Of a stretch of 37,667 bases of DNA, positions 1 through 8,753 are shown one piece after another. The stretch lies in the NCBI GenBank assembly GCA_017539425.1, contig JAFYHA010000011.1, positions 1 to 37,667 on the forward strand. Reading direction: 5' to 3'. How positions within the stretch are numbered: the stretch's first letter is position 1; each line of letters opens with the position of its first letter. This DNA comes from Clostridia bacterium (GTDB lineage: Bacteria > Bacillota > Clostridia > Oscillospirales > CAG-272). A program made the position numbers and the translations under genes. The notes beneath the pieces are model-generated. The model was not told where the DNA came from. It searched no databases and saw nothing but the letters and a program-made list of their open reading frames with translations.

Positions 1-280
1 AACGGACGGAGACCAAAAGAGGATTCTTCTTGTCGCCGAACTTCTTGCCGTTGATCTTTTCCATCTTCTCGACGTACTCCATGATTTCAGCCATGATCTC
101 GTCGTTGATCTTCCGGCCGTCCTCATAGTACTGGGTGCAGGCTTCGGTCGTGATGGTGAAGCCCTGAGGAACCGGCAGACCGATGTTGGTCATTTCGGCC
201 AGGTTGGCACCTTTGCCGCCGAGCAGTTCCCGCATGTTTGCATTGCCTTCGCTGAAGAGATAGCAATACTTCTTAGACAT
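1..280 (-). CDS. ppdK: Pyruvate, phosphate dikinase, N-terminal part (runs off window)
   Basis: This is the first 93 codons of pyruvate phosphate dikinase, which interconverts pyruvate, ATP and phosphate with phosphoenolpyruvate, AMP and pyrophosphate in the cytoplasm. In many anaerobes it works in PPi-linked glycolysis. The N-terminus carries the nucleotide-binding signature [10 protein letters not shown], then [14 protein letters not shown] and NPLLVSVR, all hallmarks of the PPDK/PEP synthase ATP-grasp domain. The start is ATG at 278-280, preceded on the minus strand by GGAGG about eight bases upstream. The gene has its own promoter (381-409) and an untranslated leader of roughly 95 bases. 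Only the start is visible, so nothing can be said about the phosphohistidine or PEP-binding domains. Confidence 0.95.
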   Translation of the reverse strand, partial: MSKKYCYLFSEGNANMRELLGGKGANLAEMTNIGLPVPQGFTITTEACTQYYEDGRKINDEIMAEIMEYVEKMEKINGKKFGDKKNPLLVSVR

Positions 281-380
281 GTGTGTTTACCTCCAAAAAA
301 GTAATGAGTAACAAAACATAACCGGCACGGATGATCCGCGGATGGATCCGCATGGAACACGTGCCCGGTGCAACAGTGGG

Positions 381-409
381 ATTTTAGCACAGTTCGGGAC
401 AAAAGTAAA
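381..409 (-). promoter_or_regulatory. ppdK promoter (extended -10)
   Basis: On the minus strand TTTACT (-35, 4 of 6 matches) is followed after 17 bases by TAAAAT (-10, 5 of 6), with TGC just before the -10 giving an extended -10. The predicted leader to the ppdK start is about 95 bases and contains repeated GGAT/ATCC segments that could fold. No known riboswitch was recognised. Confidence 0.6.
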
Positions 410-451
410 CCCCTTTTTCGCTATTTTTACTATGTTAAGAACAAATTAATG

Positions 452-500
452 AAAAAGAGGGCCTCCCGGGCGTCCTTTCGGACCCGGAAGACCTCTTTTT
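452..500. terminator. Bidirectional terminator-like hairpin
   Basis: An AAAAAGAGG arm and a CCTCTTTTT arm flank an inner stem built from TCCCGGG and CCCGGA, so the structure has an A run on one side and a T run on the other. It lies just past the stop of the minus-strand gene ending at 531 and would end that operon before the ppdK promoter. Confidence 0.75.
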
Positions 501-530
501 GAGCGGATGACCGGCTTGTTTTGATCGCCC

Positions 531-767
531 TTACCGTCCGGAACGGTGCAGGAAAGGCCCGATCAGGTTGATGACGAGTCCGATCCCGCAGACCGCCGCC
601 CCGACGATGGCCGGGACCGGGAACGAGGCAAAGTCGCCCGGATTCTCCCACATGGAAAGGCCGAACCCGAGGAGCCCGACCCCGATCAGATTGAAGACGG
701 CCCGGAACAGGAGCGCAAAGTTCTTTCCCGCGCTGCCGCCGTGTGTGTAACCGGATTTCTGTCCCAT
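531..767 (-). CDS. Small two-helix membrane protein, unknown function
   Basis: A 78-residue protein not assigned to a family. After a Gly/Ser/Thr-rich cytosolic-looking start (GQKSGYTHGGSAGKN), it has two hydrophobic segments at about residues 18-40 and 49-70, separated by a short acidic loop containing WENPGD, and it ends in a basic tail. The start chosen is ATG at 765-767, because GGGAGG lies eight bases upstream inside the end of the DUF1294 gene. A longer reading would run through that gene in another frame. The five-base gap to DUF1294 implies coupled translation. Function is unknown. Confidence 0.75.
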   Translation of the reverse strand: MGQKSGYTHGGSAGKNFALLFRAVFNLIGVGLLGFGLSMWENPGDFASFPVPAIVGAAVCGIGLVINLIGPFLHRSGR

Positions 768-771
768 GGTC

Positions 772-1065
772 TCATCCTCCCCTCTTGATAAACAGCAGTA
801 CGCCGATCGCGGCCTGCAGGGCCAGGGCCAGCCACAGCGTGACGGCAAAATGGAACTTCGTGGCGAAGTTGGTCTTGTGCCGGAGCACATACATCCCGAT
901 GAGCGCACCGGGAGCCCCGAAGAACGTGGTCAGGGACAGAAGAACGATCTCGGGGATCCGGCCGTTGCTCTCCTTGCCCGACAGTTTCTTGTCCAGGGCG
1001 AATACGGCGAGCGTAAGCAGGCTCATCACGCCCTCGACGATCAAAAAGATGATGAACAGGTTCAT
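772..1065 (-). CDS. DUF1294 family membrane protein
   Basis: A 97-residue protein with the DUF1294 landmarks in order: an N-terminal membrane segment, a DKK motif after the first helix, RIPE, a FFGAPGALIGM turn, RHKT, and a final hydrophobic helix. Three to four membrane spans are likely. The family is widespread in bacteria and its role is not established. The start ATG at 1063-1065 has GGAGG four bases upstream. A GCGCCC/GGGCGC hairpin (1076-1094) sits in the leader just before the ribosome binding site and could modulate initiation. It is the first gene of a two-gene operon with the small membrane protein. Confidence 0.9.
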   Translation of the reverse strand: MNLFIIFLIVEGVMSLLTLAVFALDKKLSGKESNGRIPEIVLLSLTTFFGAPGALIGMYVLRHKTNFATKFHFAVTLWLALALQAAIGVLLFIKRGG

Positions 1066-1100
1066 GCTTCCTCCAGCGCCCGCATTCCGGGCGCACCACG

Positions 1101-1130
1101 ATTATACTACACAGGGCGGTCCGCTGTCCA
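1101..1130 (-). promoter_or_regulatory. Promoter of the DUF1294 operon
   Basis: Minus-strand TGGACA (5 of 6) and TATAAT (6 of 6) with an 18-base spacer. It lies back to back with the plus-strand promoter at 1153, with 22 bases between the two -35 boxes. Confidence 0.7.
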
Positions 1131-1152
1131 CTGAAAACCGCGAACATATTCC

Positions 1153-1181
1153 TTGACATTTTCCGCGCGGGAGCGTATAAT
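1153..1181 (+). promoter_or_regulatory. Perfect consensus sigma-A promoter for the DUF2079-pth-mfd operon
   Basis: TTGACA at 1153-1158 and TATAAT at 1176-1181 with exactly 17 bases between them, matching the housekeeping consensus at all twelve positions. Transcription should start near 1188, leaving a leader of about 87 bases before the ATG at 1275. Confidence 0.9.
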
Positions 1182-1274
1182 GGGAACGATTCCAATCCTT
1201 CCTGTCGTGGTTCTTCTTTCCCCGGCAGTCTTTTGCATATCTGTCCGGCGCCTGCCGCCGGAAACGGAGGATCT

Positions 1275-3098
1275 ATGTCCCTGCCCTCTTTTTTTCAGAA
1301 GCTGCACAAGCCGTCCCCCGGCGCGCTCATCGCCTGCGCGTTCGCGGGCCTGGAGGCCGGTTTCCTGTATACCCTCTTCTCGACTCCGAATTTCCTGAAC
1401 CTGGGCAAATCGATCGAAAACGTGTCCGTGGGCCTGTTCCTTCTCTTCTTTGCGCTGGTCGCCGCCGGGCTCTGCATTCCCTATGTCCTGACGGGTCTGG
1501 ACCTCATCCCGGCCGCGGGACTGTTCGGCATGTCCCTGTTCTATGCCTGTGTGCTGGCCTACCGGGCGGATGAAAGCGCCTTCCTGATGCTCGGCATCGC
1601 GCTGGTCATCGCCCTCGTCGTCCGCTGGTGTCTGGCCGGCGACAAGCTGAAGCTGGACCGTCTTGCCGAAAAGTTCAAGGACTACCGGATCGTCTGGGGC
1701 ATCGCGGCCGCGCTGTTCGTCATCTTCACGGTCGCCGTGGCCTATACCACATCCCGCAAGTACGCGACCTTCTCCAATTTCACTTTCGATTTCGGCATCT
1801 TCGCGCAGATGTTCGAGAATATGGCGAAGACCGGCCTGCCGGTCACGACCCTGGAGCGGAGCGTGGAGCTTTCCCACTTCGCGGTGCACTTCAGCCCGAT
1901 CTACTATCTCGCCCTTCCCGGCTATTTCCTGTTCCGCTCCCCGTACTACCTGTTCTGGGTCCAGGCGGCGGTGGCCGGCGCCTCCATCTTCCCGGTGGTG
2001 GCCATCTGCAAGAAGCTCGGGCAGTCTCCCCTGTTCTGTACCTGCGCCGCCCTTGTCACGTTCGCCTATCCGGCGCTCTCCAACGCCTGTTTCTACGATT
2101 TCCATGAGAACAAGTTTCTGACCGTCTGCCTGCTCTGGATGCTCTATTTCATCCTGTCCGAGAAGGTCGTCCCCACCTTCGTGTTCGCGGCGCTCACGCT
2201 CTCAGTCAAGGAGGACGCGGCGCTGTACGTCTTCGCGGTGGCGCTGTGGATGGTCTGCACCCGCAAGGGCATGAAGAACAAGACGGTCGGCGCCGGGTTG
2301 TTCGCGTTTGCACTCGGGTATTTCTTCTTCGCGACCCAGATGATCCGGGTCAGCGGCGGAGAGATCATGATGAGCCGGCTTTCGGATTACCTTCTGCCCG
2401 GCGAGGACGGATTCGGGGCGGTCGCCAAGAACGTAGTCCTGGACTTCTCCAAATTCCTTGCCACCATCTTCACTTCGGAACGCATCGCGTTCGTGATCTG
2501 GATGACGGGCTGCGTCCTGTTCGCGCCGTTCTTCGGAGAAGGGCTCAACCTGATCCTGCTCTCCCCGATGCTGGTCATCAACCTGATGCAGTCCTGGACC
2601 TATCAGTATGACATCAACTACCAGTACTCCTACGGCGTGGCCGCGCTCGTGCTGGTCTGCGCGGTCCTGGCCCTGGTCCGGATGAAGGCGGAGACCCGCA
2701 AGTTCATCCTGACGGTCTCGGTCTGCCTGTGCCTGATCTTCACCTGCAACCTGACCGTAAAGAAGATGGGCATATACAACCGGCGCTACCGGACGTACCG
2801 GGAGACCTACACCCAGATGGAAGAGGTCCTCAAGCGCATCCCGAGGGACGCGAGCGTCACCGCGACCGGCAGCCTCTGCCCGCATCTGTATGACGTAAAG
2901 GATCTGCATACCCTTCCGGACTATTACGGAGACCACCAGTACACGGACTACTACATCCTGGACACCCGCTACACCGGAGGCGGCTATGACGCGTCCGACG
3001 TCGTGAGCGAGGGCCATTACGTCCTCATCGAGTCGGCGGGCTACATCGAGGTCTACATCTTCATCACGCTGTACACCCCGCCCGAGGAGGGGACCTGA
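1275..3098 (+). CDS. DUF2079 family polytopic membrane protein
   Basis: A 607-residue integral membrane protein with roughly ten to twelve hydrophobic spans. The signature FDFGIFAQMFENM, followed by HFAVHFSPIYYLALP and a later FYDFHENKF stretch, is typical of DUF2079 proteins, which resemble the GT-C glycosyltransferase membrane fold. The acidic residues near the first span (D in TFDFG) fit the catalytic-loop position of that fold, but activity is unproven. The C-terminal 110 residues are mostly hydrophilic (YNRRYRTYRETYTQMEEVL, then DYYGDHQYTDYYILDT) and are probably extracellular. The start is ATG 1275 with CGGAGG just upstream; an upstream in-frame ATG at 1233 lacks such a site. First gene of an operon with pth, mfd and the foldase. 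Confidence 0.85.
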   Translation: MSLPSFFQKLHKPSPGALIACAFAGLEAGFLYTLFSTPNFLNLGKSIENVSVGLFLLFFALVAAGLCIPYVLTGLDLIPAAGLFGMSLFYACVLAYRADESAFLMLGIALVIALVVRWCLAGDKLKLDRLAEKFKDYRIVWGIAAALFVIFTVAVAYTTSRKYATFSNFTFDFGIFAQMFENMAKTGLPVTTLERSVELSHFAVHFSPIYYLALPGYFLFRSPYYLFWVQAAVAGASIFPVVAICKKLGQSPLFCTCAALVTFAYPALSNACFYDFHENKFLTVCLLWMLYFILSEKVVPTFVFAALTLSVKEDAALYVFAVALWMVCTRKGMKNKTVGAGLFAFALGYFFFATQMIRVSGGEIMMSRLSDYLLPGEDGFGAVAKNVVLDFSKFLATIFTSERIAFVIWMTGCVLFAPFFGEGLNLILLSPMLVINLMQSWTYQYDINYQYSYGVAALVLVCAVLALVRMKAETRKFILTVSVCLCLIFTCNLTVKKMGIYNRRYRTYRETYTQMEEVLKRIPRDASVTATGSLCPHLYDVKDLHTLPDYYGDHQYTDYYILDTRYTGGGYDASDVVSEGHYVLIESAGYIEVYIFITLYTPPEEGT

Positions 3099-3134
3099 TC
3101 CCTCCCATCATCCTGCAAGGAGATCCATTCTTTC

Positions 3135-3776
3135 ATGGCCAATATTTTTGAACTGTTCAAATCCCTGGGCCGGTCCTCCGGAAACGCAGCCGGAGGCCCC
3201 CCGGAATACATACTCGCCGGACTGGGCAACCCGGGCGTCACGTATGACCGCACCCGGCACAACACCGGCTTTCTCATCCTGGACAGCCTGCTGTCCGAAT
3301 ACGGCGTCAAGGCGGACCGCTCCCGCTTCAAGGGACTGTGCGGCGAAGGACGGATCGGGGACAAGCCGGTCCTGTTCCTCAAGCCCCAGACCTTCATGAA
3401 CCACTCGGGCGAATGCATCGCCGCGGCCGCCAAATACTATAAGATCCCCTCCCAGCGGATCCTCGTGATCTGCGACGACATCAACCTGCCGGTCGGGAGG
3501 ATGCGCATCCGCAAGTCCGGTTCGGACGGAGGCCAGAAGGGCCTGCGGAGCATCATCGAGCACCTGAACACCGAGGACTTCGTCCGCATCCGGGTGGGCA
3601 TCGGGGAAAAGCCCTCTCCGGACTACGATCTGGTCAAGTGGGTCCTTTCCCGGTTCACCGATGACGAACTCAGGACCCTGCAGGGCTTCACGCCCTATCT
3701 CAAGGTGGGTCTGGAAAAGATCCTCTCCGGAGATATCGAGGGCGCCATGCAGGACTGCAACGGGGTGAAACTCTGA
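3135..3776 (+). CDS. pth: Peptidyl-tRNA hydrolase
   Basis: Cleaves peptidyl-tRNA released by stalled or drop-off ribosomes, recycling tRNA in the cytoplasm. The 213-residue protein has the bacterial Pth signature: GLGNPG (29-34), TRHNTG with catalytic His42, PQTFMNHSG (84-92), the catalytic Asp of ICDDINLP (Asp114 by alignment to the family), and GSDGGQKGLRSI. A tail of about 24 residues before the core (MANIFELFKSLGRSSG...) is an extra N-terminal extension compared with typical 185-195-residue enzymes. An AAGGAG site lies 12 bases before the ATG, somewhat far. The stop overlaps the mfd start (TGATG), so the two are translationally coupled. The pth-mfd pairing is common in Bacillota. Confidence 0.97.
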   Translation: MANIFELFKSLGRSSGNAAGGPPEYILAGLGNPGVTYDRTRHNTGFLILDSLLSEYGVKADRSRFKGLCGEGRIGDKPVLFLKPQTFMNHSGECIAAAAKYYKIPSQRILVICDDINLPVGRMRIRKSGSDGGQKGLRSIIEHLNTEDFVRIRVGIGEKPSPDYDLVKWVLSRFTDDELRTLQGFTPYLKVGLEKILSGDIEGAMQDCNGVKL

Positions 3777-6700
3777 TGGCCGACATTCTTTCCGGCGCCA
3801 TCCGGTCCTGCGGGGAGTACAACCAGCTTCTCCAGCTGACCCGCTCCGCCCTGACCGACCGTCATCCCCTGCCCGTGCTGTGCAACGGGCTGTGCGCGGG
3901 CGCATCGGACGCCGCCGTCATTTCCCTTTTCGAGGATACCAGGGACCTGTGCCAGGGCCCCGTCCTCATCCTCTGCCCGGACGAAAAGTCCTGCCAGCAC
4001 CACACCCAGCTCCTGACAAGGTTCGGCTACCGCGCCGCCTTCTTCATCAGCCGGGACCTCAATTTCAACAACGTCAGCGCTTCGCACGACTTCGAGACCG
4101 AACGGATCCGCGTCCTGTCCGGCATCCTGTCGGGCGCTTTTGACGCGGTCGCGGTCACCCCGGACACCGCGCTCGGACTCACCGTCCCGCCCTACCGGCT
4201 TCGGGAGAATACCCTGATCCTGGACTCGGCCGAGACCGCGGACCCGGACGCCGTCACCGAACGGCTCGTGGCGATGGGCTACACGCGGGTCGAGATGGTG
4301 GACAGCCCCTGGCAGTTCGCCCGCCGCGGCGGCATCTTAGACATCTACCCCCCTTCCGGGACCTACCGGATGGAGGACGGCACCGAGTCCTTCTCCCCCC
4401 AGCCGCTCCGTCTGGAGTTCTTCGGGGACGAAATCGACCGCATGGCCCTCTTCGACAGCGAATCCCAGCGGATGACCGAAAACGTCCGTCACGCCGTGCT
4501 TCCCCCCACCCGGGAGGTTTTGCCGGACGCCGAGGCCCTGGACGCGGTCAAGCACGTCATCTCCACCCGGTTCAAGAACTGCAGGAAGGACAGCGCAAAG
4601 GAACTCCTGCTCCAGGAACGCAAGGCCCTGGAGGATGCGACCGCCCTGTCCGAGATCCATTTCCTGGACAAATACATTTCCGTCATCTACCGGGACCTGC
4701 CCACGCTGCTGGACTACTTCCCGGACCGGACCCTCGTCCTCGTGATGGGCACGTCCGGTGTGGAGGACCGCCTGCGCGGCGGCGCCAGCGCGCTCGCCAT
4801 GGAGGTCACGTCGATGCTGGACCAGGAGGTCATCGCCTCCAAGTTCGCGGTCTACTCCCGTCCCGCCTCGGACCTCTGGGCTTTCACGGGCGGCAACGGA
4901 GCCGTCCATATCGACAATCTCTCCTACGGCACGTCCAACCGCAGGATCTCCGGCCTGCTCGGGTTCCGTACCCGGCAGATCCCGTCCTACGCGGACCGGC
5001 TGAGCATGCTTCTCGAGGATCTGCGCACCTACCGGGACGGACGGTACAAGGTCGCGGTCATCACCGAGAACGAGGTCTCCGCGAAACATCTCAAGGAAAG
5101 GCTGGACGAAGAGGATCTCCGGAGCGACATCGTCCGTCCGGGGTCCAACGAGGACCTTCTCACGGGCCGGATCCGGATCGTATACCACAATTCCCTTCCC
5201 GGCTATGAACTCATCGGAAGCAAGGTCATCCTGCTCTCCGTCATCCCGGATACGCGCAAGACCGGTTTCTCGCTCAGTTCCACCACCCAGCGCCGCAAGA
5301 AGCGCCGGGAGGGCGGACAGGCCATCCTGTCCTATGCGGACCTGCAGGTCGGGGATCTGGTCGTCCACGAGATCCACGGCATCGGCCGGTACACCGGAAT
5401 GGAGACCATCACCCAGGACGGCGTCACGAGGGACTACATCCATATCCAGTACGCCGGCGACAACAGCCTGTTCCTGCCCGTGGAACGGCTCCACCTGGTC
5501 TCCAAGTACATCGGTTCGGATTCGGACCGTCAGGACGTCCAGCTGTCCTCCTTCGGCAGCGACAAGTGGAGCCGTGCCAAATCCCGGGCCAAGGCGGCCG
5601 TCAAGGATATGGCCAAGGAACTCATCCAGCTCTACGCCACCCGGATGCGCAAGCCCGGCTATGCCTTCCCCGCGGACGACGACTACCAGCGGGACTTCGA
5701 CGCGGCCTTCGAATACCAGGAGACCGACAGCCAGCTGAATGCCATCGACGACATCAAGCAGGATATGGAAAAGCCGGTCCCCATGGACCGCCTGTTGTGC
5801 GGGGACGTGGGCTTCGGCAAGACCGAGGTCGCCCTTCGCGCGGCCTACAAGGCCGTTCTGGCCGGCAAGCAGGTCGCCATCCTGGTCCCCACGACCATCC
5901 TGGCCCTGCAGCATTTCCAGACCATCTCCGCCCGCATGCAGCCCTTCGGGGTCAGCGTGGATATGGTCTCCCGCTTCCGTACCTCCAAGCAGATCGCCGC
6001 CACGCTGCGCGGCCTGCGGCGCGGGGATATCGACGTCATCATCGGAACCCACCGGCTCATTTCCTCGGACGTGGAATTCAAGGATCTCGGTCTGCTCATC
6101 GTGGACGAGGAACAGCGGTTCGGCGTCGCGCAGAAGGAAAAGATCAAGCAGCGCGCGGGCAACGTGGACGTTCTCACGCTGACCGCCACCCCGATTCCCC
6201 GCACCCTGAACATGGCCATGGGCGGCATCCGGGACATTTCGGTCCTGGACGAGGCGCCCGGAGACCGGCTTCCGGTCCAGACCTACGTGCTGCCCTACGA
6301 CGAGCAGATCCTCACGGACGCCATCGGACGGGAGATGCGCCGGGGCGGGCAGGTCTTCTGGCTGCACAATGACATCGAGACCATCTCCTCCATTGCCTAC
6401 CGCCTGCACACTCTGATCCCGGACGCGCGCATCGTCACCGCCCACGGACGGATGGATAAAGAGGAATTGGAGGACATCTGGTCCGGCATGATCCGGGGCG
6501 AGATCGACGTACTCGTGTGCACCACGATCATCGAGACCGGCGTGGACATTCCCAACGCCAACACGCTCATCATCGAGAACGCGTACCGCATGGGCCTGGC
6601 ACAGCTGCACCAGCTCAGGGGCCGTGTGGGCCGTTCCAACCGCCGCGCCTACGCGTATCTCACGTTCCCGCCCAACCGGGCCCTGACCGAGATCGCGGAA

Positions 6701-7360
6701 AAGCGTCTGGAGGCCCTTAGGGACTTCACGGATTTCGGCGCCGGGTTCCAGATCGCCCTGCGCGACCTCGACCTCCGCGGCGCGGGCAACATGCTCGGTT
6801 CGGAACAGTCCGGGCATCTCGAAGCCATCGGCTACGACCTGTTCATCAAGCTGCTCAACCGGGCGATCCTGGAGGAACAGGGCAAACCCGTGGAAGAAGA
6901 GGCGGACTGCCAGGTCAGCCTCGCCTGCGACGCCTTCATCCCCGAGGATTACGTGCCCTCCCCTACCCAGCGCATGGCCCTCTACAAGAAGATGTCCATG
7001 GTGGAGAACGAGGAGGACCAAAGGGACATCCTCGACGAACTCACGGACCGGTACGGCACGCCGCCCAAGGCGGCCGTCAACCTGGTGGACATCGCTCTGG
7101 TCCGCTCCCGCGGGGTCCGGTGCGGCATCCAGTCCATCCAGCAAAACGGAAAGACCATCCTGCTCTACCCGGGTTCGTTCAAAGTGGACCCCTGGGTGGA
7201 AACGGCATCCTTCTTCCCCAAGAAACTTCGTTTTTCCCTGTCCGGAAAGACCTGCCTCACCCTGACGCCGGCTCCCGGGGAATCCCCTTCCCGTCTTCTC
7301 CTGTCGGTTTTCAGCCAGTATCTCAAAACCGTCCCGGAATCTTCCGGGCCGGACACATGA
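3776..7360 (+). CDS. mfd: Transcription-repair coupling factor Mfd
   Basis: A DNA translocase that removes RNA polymerase stalled at lesions and recruits UvrA. At 1194 residues it is full length. Visible in order: a UvrB-like N-terminal part with RRGGILDIYPP and LRLEFFGDEID; the RNA-polymerase-interacting domain (VGDLVVHEIHGIGRYTGME, from about residue 525); a helicase core with Walker A GDVGFGKT (676-683), DEEQ box (777-780), TATPIPRTLNMAMGGIRD and TTIIETGVDIPNANTLI, then QLRGRVGRSNRRAYAYL; and a C-terminal TRCF domain with YGTPPKAAVNL. ATG overlaps the pth stop. No missing motif was noticed. A 1490-codon open frame lies antisense over this gene and the next, and is not considered real. Confidence 0.97.
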   Translation: MADILSGAIRSCGEYNQLLQLTRSALTDRHPLPVLCNGLCAGASDAAVISLFEDTRDLCQGPVLILCPDEKSCQHHTQLLTRFGYRAAFFISRDLNFNNVSASHDFETERIRVLSGILSGAFDAVAVTPDTALGLTVPPYRLRENTLILDSAETADPDAVTERLVAMGYTRVEMVDSPWQFARRGGILDIYPPSGTYRMEDGTESFSPQPLRLEFFGDEIDRMALFDSESQRMTENVRHAVLPPTREVLPDAEALDAVKHVISTRFKNCRKDSAKELLLQERKALEDATALSEIHFLDKYISVIYRDLPTLLDYFPDRTLVLVMGTSGVEDRLRGGASALAMEVTSMLDQEVIASKFAVYSRPASDLWAFTGGNGAVHIDNLSYGTSNRRISGLLGFRTRQIPSYADRLSMLLEDLRTYRDGRYKVAVITENEVSAKHLKERLDEEDLRSDIVRPGSNEDLLTGRIRIVYHNSLPGYELIGSKVILLSVIPDTRKTGFSLSSTTQRRKKRREGGQAILSYADLQVGDLVVHEIHGIGRYTGMETITQDGVTRDYIHIQYAGDNSLFLPVERLHLVSKYIGSDSDRQDVQLSSFGSDKWSRAKSRAKAAVKDMAKELIQLYATRMRKPGYAFPADDDYQRDFDAAFEYQETDSQLNAIDDIKQDMEKPVPMDRLLCGDVGFGKTEVALRAAYKAVLAGKQVAILVPTTILALQHFQTISARMQPFGVSVDMVSRFRTSKQIAATLRGLRRGDIDVIIGTHRLISSDVEFKDLGLLIVDEEQRFGVAQKEKIKQRAGNVDVLTLTATPIPRTLNMAMGGIRDISVLDEAPGDRLPVQTYVLPYDEQILTDAIGREMRRGGQVFWLHNDIETISSIAYRLHTLIPDARIVTAHGRMDKEELEDIWSGMIRGEIDVLVCTTIIETGVDIPNANTLIIENAYRMGLAQLHQLRGRVGRSNRRAYAYLTFPPNRALTEIAEKRLEALRDFTDFGAGFQIALRDLDLRGAGNMLGSEQSGHLEAIGYDLFIKLLNRAILEEQGKPVEEEADCQVSLACDAFIPEDYVPSPTQRMALYKKMSMVENEEDQRDILDELTDRYGTPPKAAVNLVDIALVRSRGVRCGIQSIQQNGKTILLYPGSFKVDPWVETASFFPKKLRFSLSGKTCLTLTPAPGESPSRLLLSVFSQYLKTVPESSGPDT

Positions 7361-7372
7361 AAGGAGTCTGCC

Positions 7373-8686
7373 ATGAGAGCTTCCCGAACCGCCGTACGGC
7401 TCGTCTGCCTGCTTCTGTGCCTCGTTTTCTGCGTCGGCACGCTGGCGGCCTGCGCGCCGAAACTGGGCACCCCCTATCTCACCCTGGGAAACGAGACCCT
7501 CACGGTCAACATGTATGAGCTGATGCTCTCCCGGATGCGCGGCCAGCTGTATTCCAATCAGTATCCCGTCAACGAAAGCCGGTTCTGGACCATGGTCTGG
7601 AACGAGGCCGGACAGACCTATGAGGACTATTTCAACGCGGAAGTCCTCCGCCAGTGCAGACAGTACCTGGCGGCCTGGTACATGTATACCGAGGTCTACG
7701 GCCTGTCCCTGAGCGCAGAGGACTATGCATCCGTGGACGAATACCTGGACGGCCTCCTGTATACCGACGCCGATGGGAACAGGACCCAGTTCAACCGGAT
7801 CCTGGCCGCATACGGCGTCAACATGGACATCCTCCGCGAGGTCTACCTGGTGGAGACCCGGATCACGCATCTCAAAGACCACCTGTCCTCGATCATCGCG
7901 GATACCGTGCGTTCGGAATACTACACGTCCAATTACGCCTGCTTCCTCAAACTCGTCAAGTCCTCCTATGCCCTGGTCTATGAAAAGGACAGCAACGGGG
8001 ACGAGATCCGGTATACCGACGAGTCTCTCGAGCATATCGCCTACGACAAGGAAAACGGCACCGTCCTTCTGGACGGAAACAACAACCCGTATGTGGACGA
8101 ACACGGAGACGCCATTTACTACTATGAGGACACCGGACGCATCGCCTATGACACCGAAAACGGCGTGCGCAACAACGTGGACGAGGACGGGGATTCGGTC
8201 GGGGACTACGTCGCCTATGACGACGAGACGCTGGCCGGGATCAAGGCGGAAGCCGAGTCCCTGTACGCGCAGTCCAAGACCCTCTCCGCGGAGGAATTCC
8301 GGACGCTGGCCAAGGAACATTCGGACAAGTTCTCCTCTTCCGACGAGGGGAACGGGGCTTTCCTCAACCTGAGCGTCTACTATTCCGCGCAGCTCCTTTC
8401 GGACGTCGCGGACGGTCTGAAGACCGTGCAGCCCGGCGAGACCGCGTTCGTGGAGACCGATGAAGGCTATTACATCCTGCGCCGGCTGGATCTTCCCGAA
8501 AACGGATGGTCCGACAAGGCCAACGAGTCCTGGTTCTCGGATTTCGAGACCGCGGTCGTGGAGAAGATGTACGACACGCTCACCCGGGACTATATGGACC
8601 GGATCTCCGAAAACGAAAAGCTCCGGGACAAGCTGCCCTCGATCGCGAATGTGGGAACCAACTGGCTCGGCACGACGTATTACTGA
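7373..8686 (+). CDS. PrsA/SurA-like parvulin-type foldase lipoprotein with acidic insert
   Basis: A 437-residue lipoprotein: basic start, hydrophobic segment and lipobox LAAC (Cys27), so it is anchored outside the membrane. Residues about 35-215 resemble the helical SurA/PrsA N-terminal chaperone region. Residues about 300-375 match a parvulin peptidyl-prolyl isomerase core (FRTLAKEHSDKFSSSDEGNG ... VQPGETAFVETDEGYYILRRL), though the usual GG of that core is altered. Between them lies an unusual Asp/Glu/Asn-rich stretch (about 205-290) with three related units HIAYDKENG, RIAYDTENG and YVAYDDETL and an Asp-rich VDEDGDSVGD that could bind calcium. AAAGGAG six bases before the ATG and a 12-base gap after mfd place it in the same operon. 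A foldase next to mfd is common in Bacillota. Confidence 0.85.
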   Translation: MRASRTAVRLVCLLLCLVFCVGTLAACAPKLGTPYLTLGNETLTVNMYELMLSRMRGQLYSNQYPVNESRFWTMVWNEAGQTYEDYFNAEVLRQCRQYLAAWYMYTEVYGLSLSAEDYASVDEYLDGLLYTDADGNRTQFNRILAAYGVNMDILREVYLVETRITHLKDHLSSIIADTVRSEYYTSNYACFLKLVKSSYALVYEKDSNGDEIRYTDESLEHIAYDKENGTVLLDGNNNPYVDEHGDAIYYYEDTGRIAYDTENGVRNNVDEDGDSVGDYVAYDDETLAGIKAEAESLYAQSKTLSAEEFRTLAKEHSDKFSSSDEGNGAFLNLSVYYSAQLLSDVADGLKTVQPGETAFVETDEGYYILRRLDLPENGWSDKANESWFSDFETAVVEKMYDTLTRDYMDRISENEKLRDKLPSIANVGTNWLGTTYY

Positions 8687-8700
8687 GCCCCTAGAATCCG

Positions 8701-8732
8701 AAGAGGCTGCCCGCAGCGGGCAGCCTCTTTTC
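8701..8732 (+). terminator. Strong rho-independent terminator of the DUF2079-pth-mfd-foldase operon
   Basis: A perfect 14-base stem (AAGAGGCTGCCCGC and its complement) with almost no loop, followed on the plus strand by TTTT, 15 bases after the foldase stop. It separates this operon from the convergent ABC transporter genes. The T run is better on the plus strand. Confidence 0.92.
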
Positions 8733-8753
8733 GTATGCGGATCCGTCTTTGTA

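Noticed and set aside
281..380. Riboswitch in the ppdK leader
   Set aside because: Some GGAT/ATCC pairing is possible but no known riboswitch core was recognised.
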